Assembly: GCF_011075055.1 (NCBI RefSeq)
Contig: NC_058138.1
Location: 8,700,001-8,764,000, forward strand
Source of the DNA: Mangifera indica
Lineage: Eukaryota; Streptophyta; Magnoliopsida; Sapindales; Anacardiaceae
Length of the DNA: 64,000 nt
Direction: 5' to 3'
The translations under genes were made by a program, and so were the position numbers. Positions 9,810 through 21,800 of this stretch are shown piece after piece. Below the pieces are notes generated by a model. It made no database searches. It saw only the letters and a program-made list of their open reading frames with translations, and was not told the origin of the DNA. The first letter of the stretch is position 1. Each line of letters opens with the position of its first letter.

Positions 9810-11714
9810 TGTAACATTCGAATTCAGGTGTGTCAGTAAACTCCACTTTCAAAATTACCCCTAGAATTGATTTTATAACTTGTTGTTTAAAAAATTTGTA
9901 AAAGAATTATAAAAAATTACTAAATGAGTAATAATTTTCAAAGGAGGTAAAATAGTCATTTTATAAAGATTCAAGGGACAAAGTGGGAATTAAAATTGAA
10001 TGGCATACTTGAAATTATATGGTGGTGCTAAGGGTTTTTGGTGATTGGCTAAGGATAAAATAGTAATTTATGAAAAAGATTAAGGGCAAAATGGTCCAAA
10101 AGGCTTATAAACTTATGCCTATTCATTTCCTTCTTCATTTTAGCCGAGAACTCCATAATTTTTAGCTAAGCTTTTTCCTTTAACCAAAATTCACCAAAAA
10201 AAAACTTAACTAAACCACTTAATTTCTAGAGGTTCTAGTTATAAAAAGTGTAGATCTGTCAATTTTGGTTAGTTCTAAGGTAAGAAATTTAATTTTTAAG
10301 TAATATGAAATTTAGCGTTTTGATGGATGATTATATTTTTGGTTGATTAAGGTTGCCAGAAAGAAGAAAAGAAGGTGAATAAGCTTAAATCACCAAATTA
10401 GCAAAGAAAATGTAAGAATTTCATACTTTACATACTTGAAGTAAATTTGAGTTAGGTTATTTAAATAACCTTTACTTATATAAGTGTGTAAGGTATTAGA
10501 ATTAAAGTGATTTATGCTTAAAAGGATAAAGAAATTCATTAGGATTCATGATGTAATTTTTGGCCATAAGGGCAAAAATGTCATTTTATGTGATATAGGT
10601 TAATTTTGCTTAATTATATGCATAATATGTGTAATAACCCTTATATTAAGCCTACATTGTATATTTTGAAATTAATTAAATGTATGAGAAATATATAAAT
10701 GCATGAGAAGAGAATATGATGTTTGATAAGGAATGAAAAGAATAAGGGAAAATAATGAATGGGTATATTTCATATTATGATTATATATGCATACATGAGG
10801 AATCATAGCATAAGCATGATTTAGAAAAAAATAAAGAAAGAAGAAAAATATTTTCTAAGTCATGCATGCTTTCAGAAAATGGAAAACAAGTATTTTTGGT
10901 TTTATAATGACTCATATGATATAGGAAAGCAGAAAACATACTTAAAATCCTTACACGCGAGCTGTACTGTGTGGACAGCAAAGAAAATAATTGGTTGTAC
11001 TGTGTGGACAACCAGCTGTACTGTGTGGACAGCCAAGAAAAATATCAGCTGTACTGTGTGGATAACCAAAGAAAAATATTAGCTGTACTGTGTGGACAGC
11101 AAAGAAAAATATTAGCTGTACTATGTGGACAACAAAGAAAAAAATATGCGTGTAAGAGAGAATTATACTTTATATGGTGACTGCAAGTACTGTCATATGT
11201 AGTCTAAGCCGGTCAATGAGAAAGAGAGAGAGACAAAAATTTAGTAAATATTTTATGAAAGTCATTTACATTAGAATTATGCATACAAGCCTGTGTGGCT
11301 GATAAAGAGTTGAGAAAGATGTACGATCAGAAAATAGAAATGTCATGGCACTCATACACGCATAAATCATAACGAGTGAATCATATCTGTATAGTAAGGA
11401 AATGAATAAATGTGTGAAAGAAAAGAATTATGATATGTGTTAAATACGTGTTCTGTGTCAATTATTTTGTTGTAAATAGGTTAGACACAATGAGTATGGA
11501 AAAGATTAGAAAAGATTAGTACTGGTATAAAATGCTTTAAGTGTTGAGTATGATTTTCTTACTGAGCCATAGTCGCTCACTCCGTTTAATTTAATATTTT
11601 ACAGGTAAAGAAATGCAGCAAAGGTTCCCGGGGAGCGCTAGTGAGACATGAGGCTGAGGGAGAAAGGCATCATAATCTTGTTGATTTATATGTTTTGATG
11701 TATATGTGAATATA

Positions 11715-11763
<49 letters not shown>

Positions 11764-11839
11764 TTGATATAGATATTGGTGGATATGTATACATTTTGTT
11801 TCTTATATGTATATATGTGATTGTGTATAGCTATATCTA

Positions 11840-11874
<35 letters not shown>

Positions 11875-12126
11875 GGCTAGTTATAAAAATCGATTATAAA
11901 GTTCTGTGGGTGATAATTTTTATAATAGTTATTATTATGTACTTATTTGATTAATTGTGATTAAGTTGATAAAAATCCAATTGGTTGGTAGGACTGGTTT
12001 ATGTGAATTGCTAATTGGGAGTGTTACAGGGCATAATTAAAAAGAGAAAATATTCCCCGGGCCCTCTAAAATAGGGGAACTCTTGCCGTTTTTCTGTAAC
12101 ACACCCAATGGTTAGGAGAGGTTACA
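9810..12126 (+). repeat. Family-A LTR 1 (5')
   Basis: Starts TGTAACATTC and ends GGTTACA (TG...CA), 2317 bp. It contains the GCTGTACTGTGTGGACA minisatellite near 10960-11140, a TATAAAA box at 11526-11532 that probably drives the transcript, and TA microsatellites at about 11718-11754 and 11848-11874. It lacks a 28-bp duplication present in the other two LTRs. Confidence 0.93.
10958..11145 (+). repeat. LTR minisatellite, six units (LTR 1)
   Basis: Six variants of GCTGTACTGTGTGGACAGC separated by CAAAGAAAAATATTA-like spacers, period about 21-35 bp. In the consensus unit GCTGT pairs with ACAGC, giving a small hairpin per unit. The unit occurs in every family-A LTR in the window with variable copy number. 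Confidence 0.85.
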
Positions 12127-12130
12127 TTTT

Positions 12131-12142
12131 TGGTATCAGAGC
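12131..12142 (+). other. Primer-binding site, internal copy 1
   Basis: TGGTATCAGAGC, complementary to the 3' end of plant initiator Met-tRNA, four bases after the LTR end. Typical for plant gypsy elements. Confidence 0.85.
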
Positions 12143-12345
12143 ACGATTTTGGGCGCTTAAAGGAAGATATAATAGAATGTGTTGTAATATAATATAATAT
12201 TTATATATAGTTTTGCATTCTAGTATTGCACAAGTGCCCCTCATGTCTCACAGATTAGCTCCCAAGAATCGACTGCAGTAAGTTGTTTTCTTTACCTGTA
12301 TTCAAATAATAGAATATTATGTAATTACACTTATGCAGTTATTAG

Positions 12346-15300
12346 ATGAGGAGTACCATAAGACGAGGACGAGGACAGGGTCGTGGAAGGGGTATTCAGA
12401 GAGAGACAGGAGAACTGTCTAACCTTACCTCGTCAGTTGGTTTAGGATTTGGGCTAGCAGAAATAAGAAATATAGTCCGTCAGGTGTTGACTGAGAGTCA
12501 AGATAGACCCACACCTGAAAATATAGCCAGAGATGCCATCTGAGATGAGATTAGAAGTGAGATTCGTGAGGAAGTCATAGAAGAAATCAGAAATGAAATG
12601 AGGAATGAAGGGAGAGGAGAAATTAGAGCTCAAAGGCGACTTGCGCCCATTTATTCCTTACCTAATCAGTATACCCCTCCTGAAGCCTAGAAAAGGCGGG
12701 AAAAGTGACAAGAAACCTAGAAAAGAAAATATTCCCCAGTGTCAGATTTGTGGGAGACGTCATAGCGGGGAATGTTGGTACCAATAGAAATAGGTGATTT
12801 GTTATAGATGCCGACAGCTAGAGCATATAGCAATAGATTGCCAAAGTACCGAAGTGCCAGTTCAGATACAACCACCACAAAGCCTAATTCTGCAAGTGCA
12901 ACCAGGCAGAGGTACTAATGTGCGGGTCTATACAACTACCCATAATCAAGCGGAGGCTAGTCCATCTGCAGTTACTGGTCAGCTCTTTTTCTTTATATGC
13001 ATTGATTGATTCAAGAGCTACACACTCCTTTATTGCACCAGGGGTTATTAAAAGGGTAGATTTAGTACCTGTTAGATCTACCCATTCTATTAGAGTTAAG
13101 ATGCCAGATGGTGGGAGTGTGATTACAGATAAGATGTTAAAAGACCAAAGGGTAGTGATACATGGGAGAGAGTTAAAGGTGGACTTGATTGTCTTTGATA
13201 TGCCCGATTTTGATGTTATTTTAGACATGGATTTCTTAGAAAGATATGGAGTCGAGATTGACTGCAGAAAGAAAAAGGCTCGATTCCAACTTGATAATGG
13301 GGATTACTTTAATTTCGGAGAAGGCTATCACCCTAGTATGATGATCAATAGTGTAAAGGCGCAAAAATTATTGAAAAAGGGGTGTACGAGATATTTAGCT
13401 CATGTGGTGCATGAGCATGATATCCAAAGATTGAGTGTTCAGGATGTTTTAATAGTACGAGATTTCCCAGATGTCTTTCCTGATGAGCTACCAGGATTAT
13501 CTCCACAAAGAGAGTTGGAGTTTAGTATAGAGTTAGAACCTGGCTCAACCCCAATTTCAAAAGCCCCTTATCGAATGGCTCTAACTGAATTACAAGAATT
13601 AAAGAAACAGTTGCAAGAACTTTTAGATAAGGGTTTTATTAGACCTAGCCACTCTCCTTGGGGAGCACCCATACTATTTGTCAAAAAGAAAGATGGGTCG
13701 TTCCGTATATGCATAGATTACAGGGAGTTGAATAAACTTACAGTGAAGAATAAATACTCGTTGCCTCGAATTGATGATTTATTTGATCAATTGAAAGGAG
13801 CTTCTATGTTTTCCAAAATTGACTTAAGATCAGGTTATCACTATGTGAGGATTACAGAGCAAGATATTCCAAAGACAGCTTTTTGGACCCGCTATGGGCA
13901 CTACAAGTTTGTGGTAATGCCCTTTGGATTGACTAATGCTCCAACAATCTTTATGGATTTAATGAATCGAGTATTTCATGATTGCCTTGACAAATTCCTA
14001 GTGGTATTTATTGATGATATCTTGATAAATTCTAAATCAGAAGAAGAACATGCCGAACACTTGAGATTTGTGCTACAAAGATTGAGAGAAAAGAAATTGT
14101 ATGCCAAATTCTCTAAGTGCGAATTCTAGTTGGATCGAGTAGTATTTTTGGGACATGTGGTTACTAAGGAAGGTATAGCTGTAGACCCCAGTAAAGTGGA
14201 AACAATACTTGAATAGGCGAGGCCAAAGACTGTGAAAGAGATCGGAAGTTTTTTAGGGCTAGCCCGCTATTACAGGAGATTTGTACAGGGTTTTGCCCGG
14301 TTGGCCAAACCACTTACAACTCTTACCAGACAAGGAACTCATTTTTTATGGACTGATGCTTGTGAAAAAAGTTTCTAAAAGCTAAAAAGGCGGTTGACTA
14401 CAACTCCTATTTTAGTATTACTAGAGGAAGGTATAGATTATGATATTTATTGTGATGCCTCGCATAATGGCTTGGGAGCCGTGCTGATGCAAAGGGGTAA
14501 GGTGATAGCTTATGCCTCTCGGCAGTTAAAAGATTATGAAACACGCTACCCTACCGATGATTTAGAGTTAGCAGTAGTGGTTTTTGCTTTAAAAATTTGG
14601 AGGCATTATTTATATGGAGTTAAATGTAATATCTACACCGACCATAAAAGTCTAAAATATTTTTTCACTCAGAAAGACTTGAACATGAGACAAAGAAGAT
14701 GGTTAGAGCTAGTCAAATATTATGAATATGATATTAAATATCAGTCGGGTAAAGCAAATGTGGTAACCGATGCCTTGAGTAGAAAGATTGCCATAGCTCA
14801 CCTCACCATTCAGATAGAGTTACAGAAAGAGTTTCAGAGGGAACAGATTGAGGTGATAAGAAGTCAAGTGGCCAGATTGGAAATTCAACCTAATCTCTTC
14901 AATGAAATAAAAAAGAAGTAAGTAGAAGATTTGTGGTGCCAGAAAATAAGTCAACAGATATGTGAAGGGAAAGTAACTGAGTTTCAAATGAGAGATGAAG
15001 TGCTCAAGTTCAGAAACAGGGTATGTATTCCCCAAGATCTGGAGTTGAGAAAGAAAATCTTAAGTGAAGCACATGATACACTTTACACTGCCCACCCTGG
15101 GGGGATAAAGATGTATCAAGATTTAAAGAAAACTTATTGATGGATAGGTATGAAGAAAGATATTGGTGACTATGTAGCTAAGTGTTTGGTATGTCAACAG
15201 GTCAAGGCTGAGCATCAGAGACCTTCAGGTTTGCTCCACCCACTTAGTGTTCCTGAATGGAAATGGGAAGATATTTCAATGGATTTCATCATTGGCCTAC

Positions 15301-16331
15301 CTCGAGTACAAAAAGGCTATAATGCATTATGGGTGATTGTAGATAAATTGACTTAATCGGCCCATTTTATTTCAGTGAAAGATAGTTTTGCTTCAGATCA
15401 ACTGGCCCAGATTTATATACGGGAGATTGTGAGATTACATGGTGTACCCAAAACTATTGTGTCGGATAGAGACCCCAGATTTGTTTCAGCTTTTTAGGGT
15501 AGCTTACAAAGAGCATTAGGTACTAGGCTGTCATTTAGCACAACATATCATCCTCAAGTAGATAACCAGACAGAAAAGGTGAATCAAATACTAGAGGATA
15601 TGTTGAGGGCCTGTTGCTTAGATTACAAAATGACTTGGCATGAAATGGTTCCATTGATAGAATTTGCATATAATAATAGTTACCAGTCCACCGTTAAAAT
15701 GGCACCATATGAGGCTCTTCATGGAAGAAAGTGTAGATCCCCATTACATTGGGATGACATAGGAGAGCAAGATGATTTGAGCCAAGTTCTTGGGCCTAAG
15801 TTAACCCAGAGGATGGTAGAAGATATAAAGGCTATCAAGACTAGAATGAAGCAAGCTCAAGACAGACAAAAAAGCTATGCAGATTTGAAAAGGAAAGAAG
15901 TAGAGTTTCAACTGGATGACAAAGTTTTTGTGAAAATAGCCCCTTATAAGCACGTGATGAGATTTGGAAGAAAAAGGAAACTTGCTCCAAGATTTATTGG
16001 CCCATTTGAAATTTTAGAAAGAGTGGGCAAGGTGGCTTATAGACTTGCACTTCCACCTAGTATGGATCGAGTTCATAATGTATTTCATATTTCTTTATTG
16101 AGACAGTACATTAGCGATCATTCACATGTCTTAAAATCAGATGATGTGGAATTAAAAGAAGATTTAGCTTATGAGGAGCTACCGGTGCAAATACTAGACA
16201 GAAAAATAAAAGAGCTCCGAAATAAGACAATTCTATTAGTGAAAGTATTATGAAAGAATCATAAGGTGGAAGAAGCCACATGGGAGGTTGAGCAACAAAT
16301 GAGAGAGAAATTTCCCAACTTATTTGTTTAA
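12346..16331 (+). pseudogene. Broken gag-pol polyprotein, internal copy 1
   Basis: Opens with an Arg/Gly-rich gag N-terminus at 12346. Compared with the second copy, about 670 bp of gag (capsid region) are missing at about 12678 and 11 bp are missing near 12990; both shift the frame. The zinc knuckle at about 12800-12843 keeps C-C-H-C. The protease reads DSRA at 13008-13019 instead of DSGA, losing the catalytic-loop Gly. RT is recognisable with FIDD at 14007-14018, RNase H at about 14420-14790 with its acidic residues, then an integrase with HHCC-like zinc region (15070-15200) and D,D,E motifs, and a chromodomain-like C-terminus ending TAA at 16329. Stops include 12541, 14127, 14214, 14376, 14919, 15138, 15354, 15495 and 16251. 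It cannot make a full polyprotein. Confidence 0.9.
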
Positions 16332-16353
16332 ATTTCGAGGACGAAATTCTTTT

Positions 16354-16367
16354 AAGGAGGGAAGAAA
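16354..16367 (+). other. Polypurine tract, internal copy 1
   Basis: AAGGAGGGAAGAAA lies directly before the TG of LTR 2, the expected plus-strand primer for reverse transcription. Confidence 0.85.
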
Positions 16368-18293
16368 TGTAACATCCGAATTCAGGTGTATCAGTAAACT
16401 CCACTTCCAAAATTACCCCTAGAGTTGATTTTATAACTTGTTGTTTAAAGAAATTGCAAAAGAATTATAGAAAACTACTAAATGAGCAATAATTTTCAAA
16501 GGGGGTAAAATGGTCATTTTATAAAGGTTCAAGGGACAAAGTGGGAATTAAAATTGAATGGCACACTTGAAATTATATGGTGGTGCTAAGGGTTTTTAGT
16601 GATTGGCTAAGGATAAAATAGTAATTTATAGAAAAGATTAAGGGCAAAATGGTCCAAAAGGCTTATAAACTTATGCCTATTCATTTCCTTCTTCATTTTA
16701 GCCGAGAACTCCATAATTTTTAGCTAAGTTTTTTCCCTTAACCAAAATTCACCAAAAAAAACCTAGCTAAACCACCTAATTTCCAGAGGCTCTAGTTATA
16801 AAAAGTATAGATTTGTCAATTCTGGTTAGTTCTAAGATAAAAAATTTAATTTTTAAGCGATGTGAAATTTAGAGTTTTGATGGATGATTATATTTTTGGT
16901 TGATTAAGGTTGCCAGAAAGAAGAAAAGAAGGTGAATAAGCTTAAATTACCAAATTAGCAAAGAAAAGGTAAGAATTTCATACTTTACATACTTGAAGTA
17001 AATTTGAGTTAGGTTATTTAACTAACCTTTACTTATATAAGTGTGTAAGGTATTAGAATTAAAGTGATTTATGCTTAAAAGGATAAAGAAATTCATTAGG
17101 ATTCATGATGTAATTTTTGGCCATAAGGGTAAAAAGGTAAATTTTGGCCATAAGGGCAAAAATGTCATTTTATGTGATATAGGTTAATTTTGCTTAATTA
17201 TATGCATAATATGTGTAATAACCCTTATATTAAGCCTACATTGTATATTCTGAAATTAATTAAATGTATGAGATATATATAAATGCATGAGAAGAGAATA
17301 TGATGTTTGATAAGGAATTAAAAGAATAAGGGAAAACAATGAATGGGTATATTTCATATTATGATTATATATGCATACATGAGGAATCATAGCATAAGCA
17401 TGATTTAGAAAAAAATAAAGAAAGAGGAAAAATATTTTCTAAGTCATGCATGCTTTCAGAAAATAGAAAACAAGTATTTTTGGTTTTATAATGACTCATA
17501 TGATATAGGAAAGCAGAAAACATACTTAAAATCATTACACGCGAGCTGTACTGTGTGGACAGCAAAGAAAATAATCGATTGTACTGTATGGACAACCAGC
17601 TGTACTGTGTGGACAACCAAGAAAAATATCAGTTGTACTGTGTGGACAGCCAAAGAAAAATATTAGCTGTACTATGTGAACATCAAAGAAAAATATTAGC
17701 TGTACTATGTGGACAGCAAAGAAAAAAAGAATATGCGTGTAAGAGAGAATTATACTTTGTATGGTGACTGCAAGTACTGTCATATGTAGTCTAAACCGGT
17801 CAATGAGAAAGAGAGAGAAAAAAAAAATTAGTAAATATTTTATGAAAGTCATTTGCATTAGACTTATGCATACAAGCCTATGTGGCTGATAAAGAGTTGA
17901 GAAAGATGTACGATTAGAAAATAGAAATGTCATGACACTCATACACGCATAAATCATAACGAGCGAATCATATCTGTATAGTAAAGAAATGAATAAATCT
18001 GTGAAAGAAAAGAATTATGATACGTGTTAAATGCGTGTTATGTGTCAATTATTTTGTTGTAAATAGTTCAGACACGCTGAGTATGGAAAAGATTAGAAAA
18101 GATTAGTACTGGTATAAAATGCTTTAAGTGTTGAGTATGATTTTCTTACTGAGCTATAGTCGCTCACTCCGTTTAATTTAATATTTTACAAGTAAAGAAA
18201 TGCAGCAAAGGTTCCCGAGGAGCACTAGTGAGACATGAGGCTGAGGGAGAAAGGCACCATAATCTTGTTGATTTATATGTTTTGATGTATATG

Positions 18294-18325
<32 letters not shown>

Positions 18326-18671
18326 CTTGATGTAGATATTGGTGGATATGCATACATTTTGTTTCTTATATGTATATATGTGATTGTGTATAGCTATATC
18401 TATATATGTATATATATATGGCTAGTTATAAAAATCGATTATAAAGTTCTGTGGGTGATAATTTTTATAATAGTTATTATTATGTACTTATTTGATTAAT
18501 TGTGATTAAGTTGATAAAAATCCAGTCGATTGGTAGGATTGGTTTATGTGAATTGCTAATTGGGAGTGTTACAGGGCATAATTAAAAAGAGAAAATATTC
18601 CCCGGGCCCTCTAAAATAGGGGAACTCTTGCCGTTTTTCTGTAACACACCCAATGGTTAGGAGAGGTTACA
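16368..18671 (+). repeat. Family-A LTR 2 (middle)
   Basis: TGTAACATCC...GGTTACA, 2304 bp. It carries the 28-bp duplication at about 17117-17160 (two GGCCATAAGGG copies) that LTR 3 also has and LTR 1 lacks. TATAAAA at 18113-18119. The minisatellite at 17540-17730 has six units. It serves as 3' LTR of copy 1 and 5' LTR of copy 2. Confidence 0.93.
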
Positions 18672-18675
18672 TTTT

Positions 18676-18687
18676 TGGTATCAGAGC
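18676..18687 (+). other. Primer-binding site, internal copy 2
   Basis: TGGTATCAGAGC four bases after the end of LTR 2, the same layout as in copy 1. Confidence 0.85.
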
Positions 18688-18890
18688 GCGATTTTGGGCG
18701 CTTAAAGGAAGATATAATAGAATGTGTTGTAATATAATATAATTTTTATATATAGTTTTGCATTCTAGTATTGCACAGGTGCCCCTTATGTCTCACAGAT
18801 TAGCTCCCGAGAATCGACTGCAATAAGTTGTTTTCTTTACCTGTATTCAAATAATAGAATATTATGTAATTACACTTATGCAGTTATTAG

Positions 18891-21800
18891 ATGAGGAGTA
18901 TCACAAGACGAGGACAAGGACGGGGTCGTGGAAGGGGTATTCAGAGAGAGACGGGAGAACCGTCTAACCTTGCCCCGTCAGTTGGTTCAGGATTTAGGCT
19001 AGCAGAAATAAGAAATATAGTCCGTCAGGTGTTGACTGAGAGTCAAGATAGACCCACACCTGAAAATATAGCCAGAGATGCCATCTGAGATGAGATTAGA
19101 AGTGAGATTCGTGAGGAAGTCATAGAAGAAATCAGAAATGAAATGTGGAATAAAGGGAGAGGAGAAATTAGAGCTCAAAGGCGACTTGAGCCCATTTATT
19201 ACTTACCTAATCAGCATACCCCTCCTGAATTTAAAGGTACTAAAGATCTTTTAGTGGCTGACGAATGGATTAAGTAGGTGGAAAGTATTATGGATTTATT
19301 TCCTATAACTGATAGAGAAAAAGTTCGGTATGCCAGTTTCTTGATGAGGGGAGAGGCCCGTGTATGGTGGGACCTAGTTAAAGAAACCAGAAATATGGAT
19401 CTGATGATCTGGAAAGACTTTAAAAGGGTATTTGAGGCCCAATACAGAACAACTAATGTGGTAGCAGTTAAAGTTCAGGAGTTCATTTCTTTTCAGCAGG
19501 GAGAGGGTTCAGTAAAGGATTATTCTACCCGTTTTGATGTCTTATCTAGTTTTGCTCCAGGTATGGTGAGTACACCTAGTCTCCGACTAGACAGATTTCT
19601 TCAGGGCCTTAGACCGGAGATAGCCTTGCATGTATTAGCTGGACCACAACCTCTTCAAACTTATGAAGAGGCATTGGAGAGAGCATTGAGGTTGGAGGTA
19701 TATGTTAATAAGCTACCCATGAATGCACCTTCTATGTCAACACCTCTATCATTAACAGCACCTCAAACAGTGATGCCAAGTCGGTCAGCTTTACCTGTTT
19801 TATTGACTATTTCAACACCTGCTACAGCATCAGGGGGTAGTTCAATTGGCTCTAGTTTCAGAAACAATAGGGGAAAAAGAAAATTCCAGTCAAAAACAAA
19901 TAGAAAAGGCGGGAAAAGTGACAAGAAGCCTAGAAAAGAAAATATTCCCCAATGTTAGATTTGTGGGAGAAGTCATAGCGGGGAATGTTGGTACCAGCAG
20001 AAACAGGTGATTTGTTATAGATACCGACAGCCAGGGCATATAGCAAAAGATTGCCAAAGTACCGAAGTGCCAGTTCAGATACAACCACCATAAAGCCTAA
20101 TTCTGTCAGTGTAACCAGGGAGAGGTACTAATGCACGAGTCTAGACAGCTACCCATAGTCAAACGGAGGCTAGTCCATCTGCAGTTACTAGTCAGCTCTT
20201 TTTCCACTCTGTTTCTTTATATGCATTGATTGATTCAGGAGCTACACACTCCTTTATTGCACCAGGGGTTATTGAAAGGATAGGTTTAGTGCCTATTAAA
20301 TCTACCCATTCTATTAGAGTTGAGATGCCAGATGGTGGGAGTGTGATTACAGATAAGATGTTAAAAGACCAAAGGGTAGTGATACATAGGAGAGAGTTAA
20401 AGGTGGACTTGATTGTCTTTGATATGCCCGATTTTGATGTTATTTTAGGCATGGATTTCTTAGAAAGATATGGAGTCGAGATTGACTATAGAAAGAAAAA
20501 GGCTCGATTCCAACTTGATAATGGGGATTACTTTAATTTCGGAGAGGGCCATCACCCTAGTATGACGATCAGTAGTGTAAAGACGCAAAAATTATTAAAA
20601 AAGGGGTGTACGAGATATTTAGCTCATGTGGTGCATGAGTATGATATCCAAAGATTGAGTGTTCAGGATGTTCCAATAGTACGAGATTTCCTAGATGTCT
20701 TTCCTAATGAGCTACCAGGTTTACCTCCAGAGAGAGAGTTGGAGTTTAGGATAGAGTTAGAACTTGGCTCAGCCCTAGTTTCAAAAGATCCTTATCGAAT
20801 GGCTCCAGCTGAATTACAAGAATTAAAGAAACAGTTGCAAGAACTTTTAGATAAGGGTTTTATTAGACCTAGCCACTCTCCTTGGGGAGCACCCATACTA
20901 TTTGTCAAAAAGAAAGATGGGTCGTTTCGTATATGCATAGATTACAGGGAGTTGAATAAACTTACAGTGAAGAATAAATACCTGTTGCCTCGAATTGATG
21001 ATTTATTTGATCAATTGAAAGGAGCTTCTGTGTTTTCCAAAATTGACTTAAGATCAGGTTATCACCAGGTGAGGATTACAGAGCAAGATATTCCTAAGAC
21101 AGCTTTTCAGACCCGCTACAGACACTATGAGTTTGTGGTAATGCCCTTTGGATTGACTAATGCTCCAACAATCTTTATGGATTTAATGAATCGAGTATTT
21201 CATGATTGCCTTGACAAATTCCTGGTGGTATTTATTGATGATATCTTGATATATTCTAAATCAGAAGAAGAACATGCCGAACACTTGAGATTTGTGCTAC
21301 AAAGATTGAGAGAAAAGAAATTGTATGCCAAATTCTCTATGTATGAATTTTGGTTGGATCGAGTAGTATTTTTGGGACATGTGGTTACTAAGGAAGGTAT
21401 AACTGTAGACCCCAGTAAAGTGGAAACAATACTTGAATAGGCGAGGCTAAAGACTGTGAAAGAGATCATAAGTTTTTTAGGGCTAGCAGGCTATTACAAG
21501 AGATTTGTACAAGGTTTTGCCCGGTTGGCCAAGCCACTTACAACTCTTACCAGACCAGGAACTCATTTTTTATGGACTGATGCTTGTGAAAAAAGTTTCC
21601 AAGAGCTAAAAAGGCGGTTGACTACAACTCCTATTTTAGTATTACTAGAGGAAGGTGTAGATTATGATATTTATTATGATGCCTGGCATAATGGCTTGTG
21701 AGCCGTGCTGATGCAAAGGGGTAAGGTGATAGCTTATGCCTCTCGGCAGTTAAAAGATTATGAAACACGCTACCCTACCCATGATTTAGAGTTAGCAGTA

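Noticed and set aside
10958..11145. CRISPR-like spaced repeats
   Set aside because: Spacers are near-identical A-rich strings and the repeat lies in a plant LTR, so it is a minisatellite.
10879..11180. Peptides with repeated SCTVWTAKK-like units (also 17535-17957, 62311-62592, 63384-63791)
   Set aside because: Direct translation of the LTR minisatellite; frame and unit number vary between LTR copies.
11591..11954. Frames encoding Ile-Tyr runs (also 18293, 25524, 35315, 51351)
   Set aside because: Products of TA microsatellites.
12346..12543. A separate RGG-type RNA-binding gene
   Set aside because: The Arg/Gly-rich stretch is the gag N-terminus of a gypsy element, repeated at 18891 with the same flanks.
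12884..13228. Minus-strand frame of 114 codons (also 20192-20452, 16111-16410, 23335-23634)
   Set aside because: Shadow of the plus-strand gag-pol reading, with mirrored codons.
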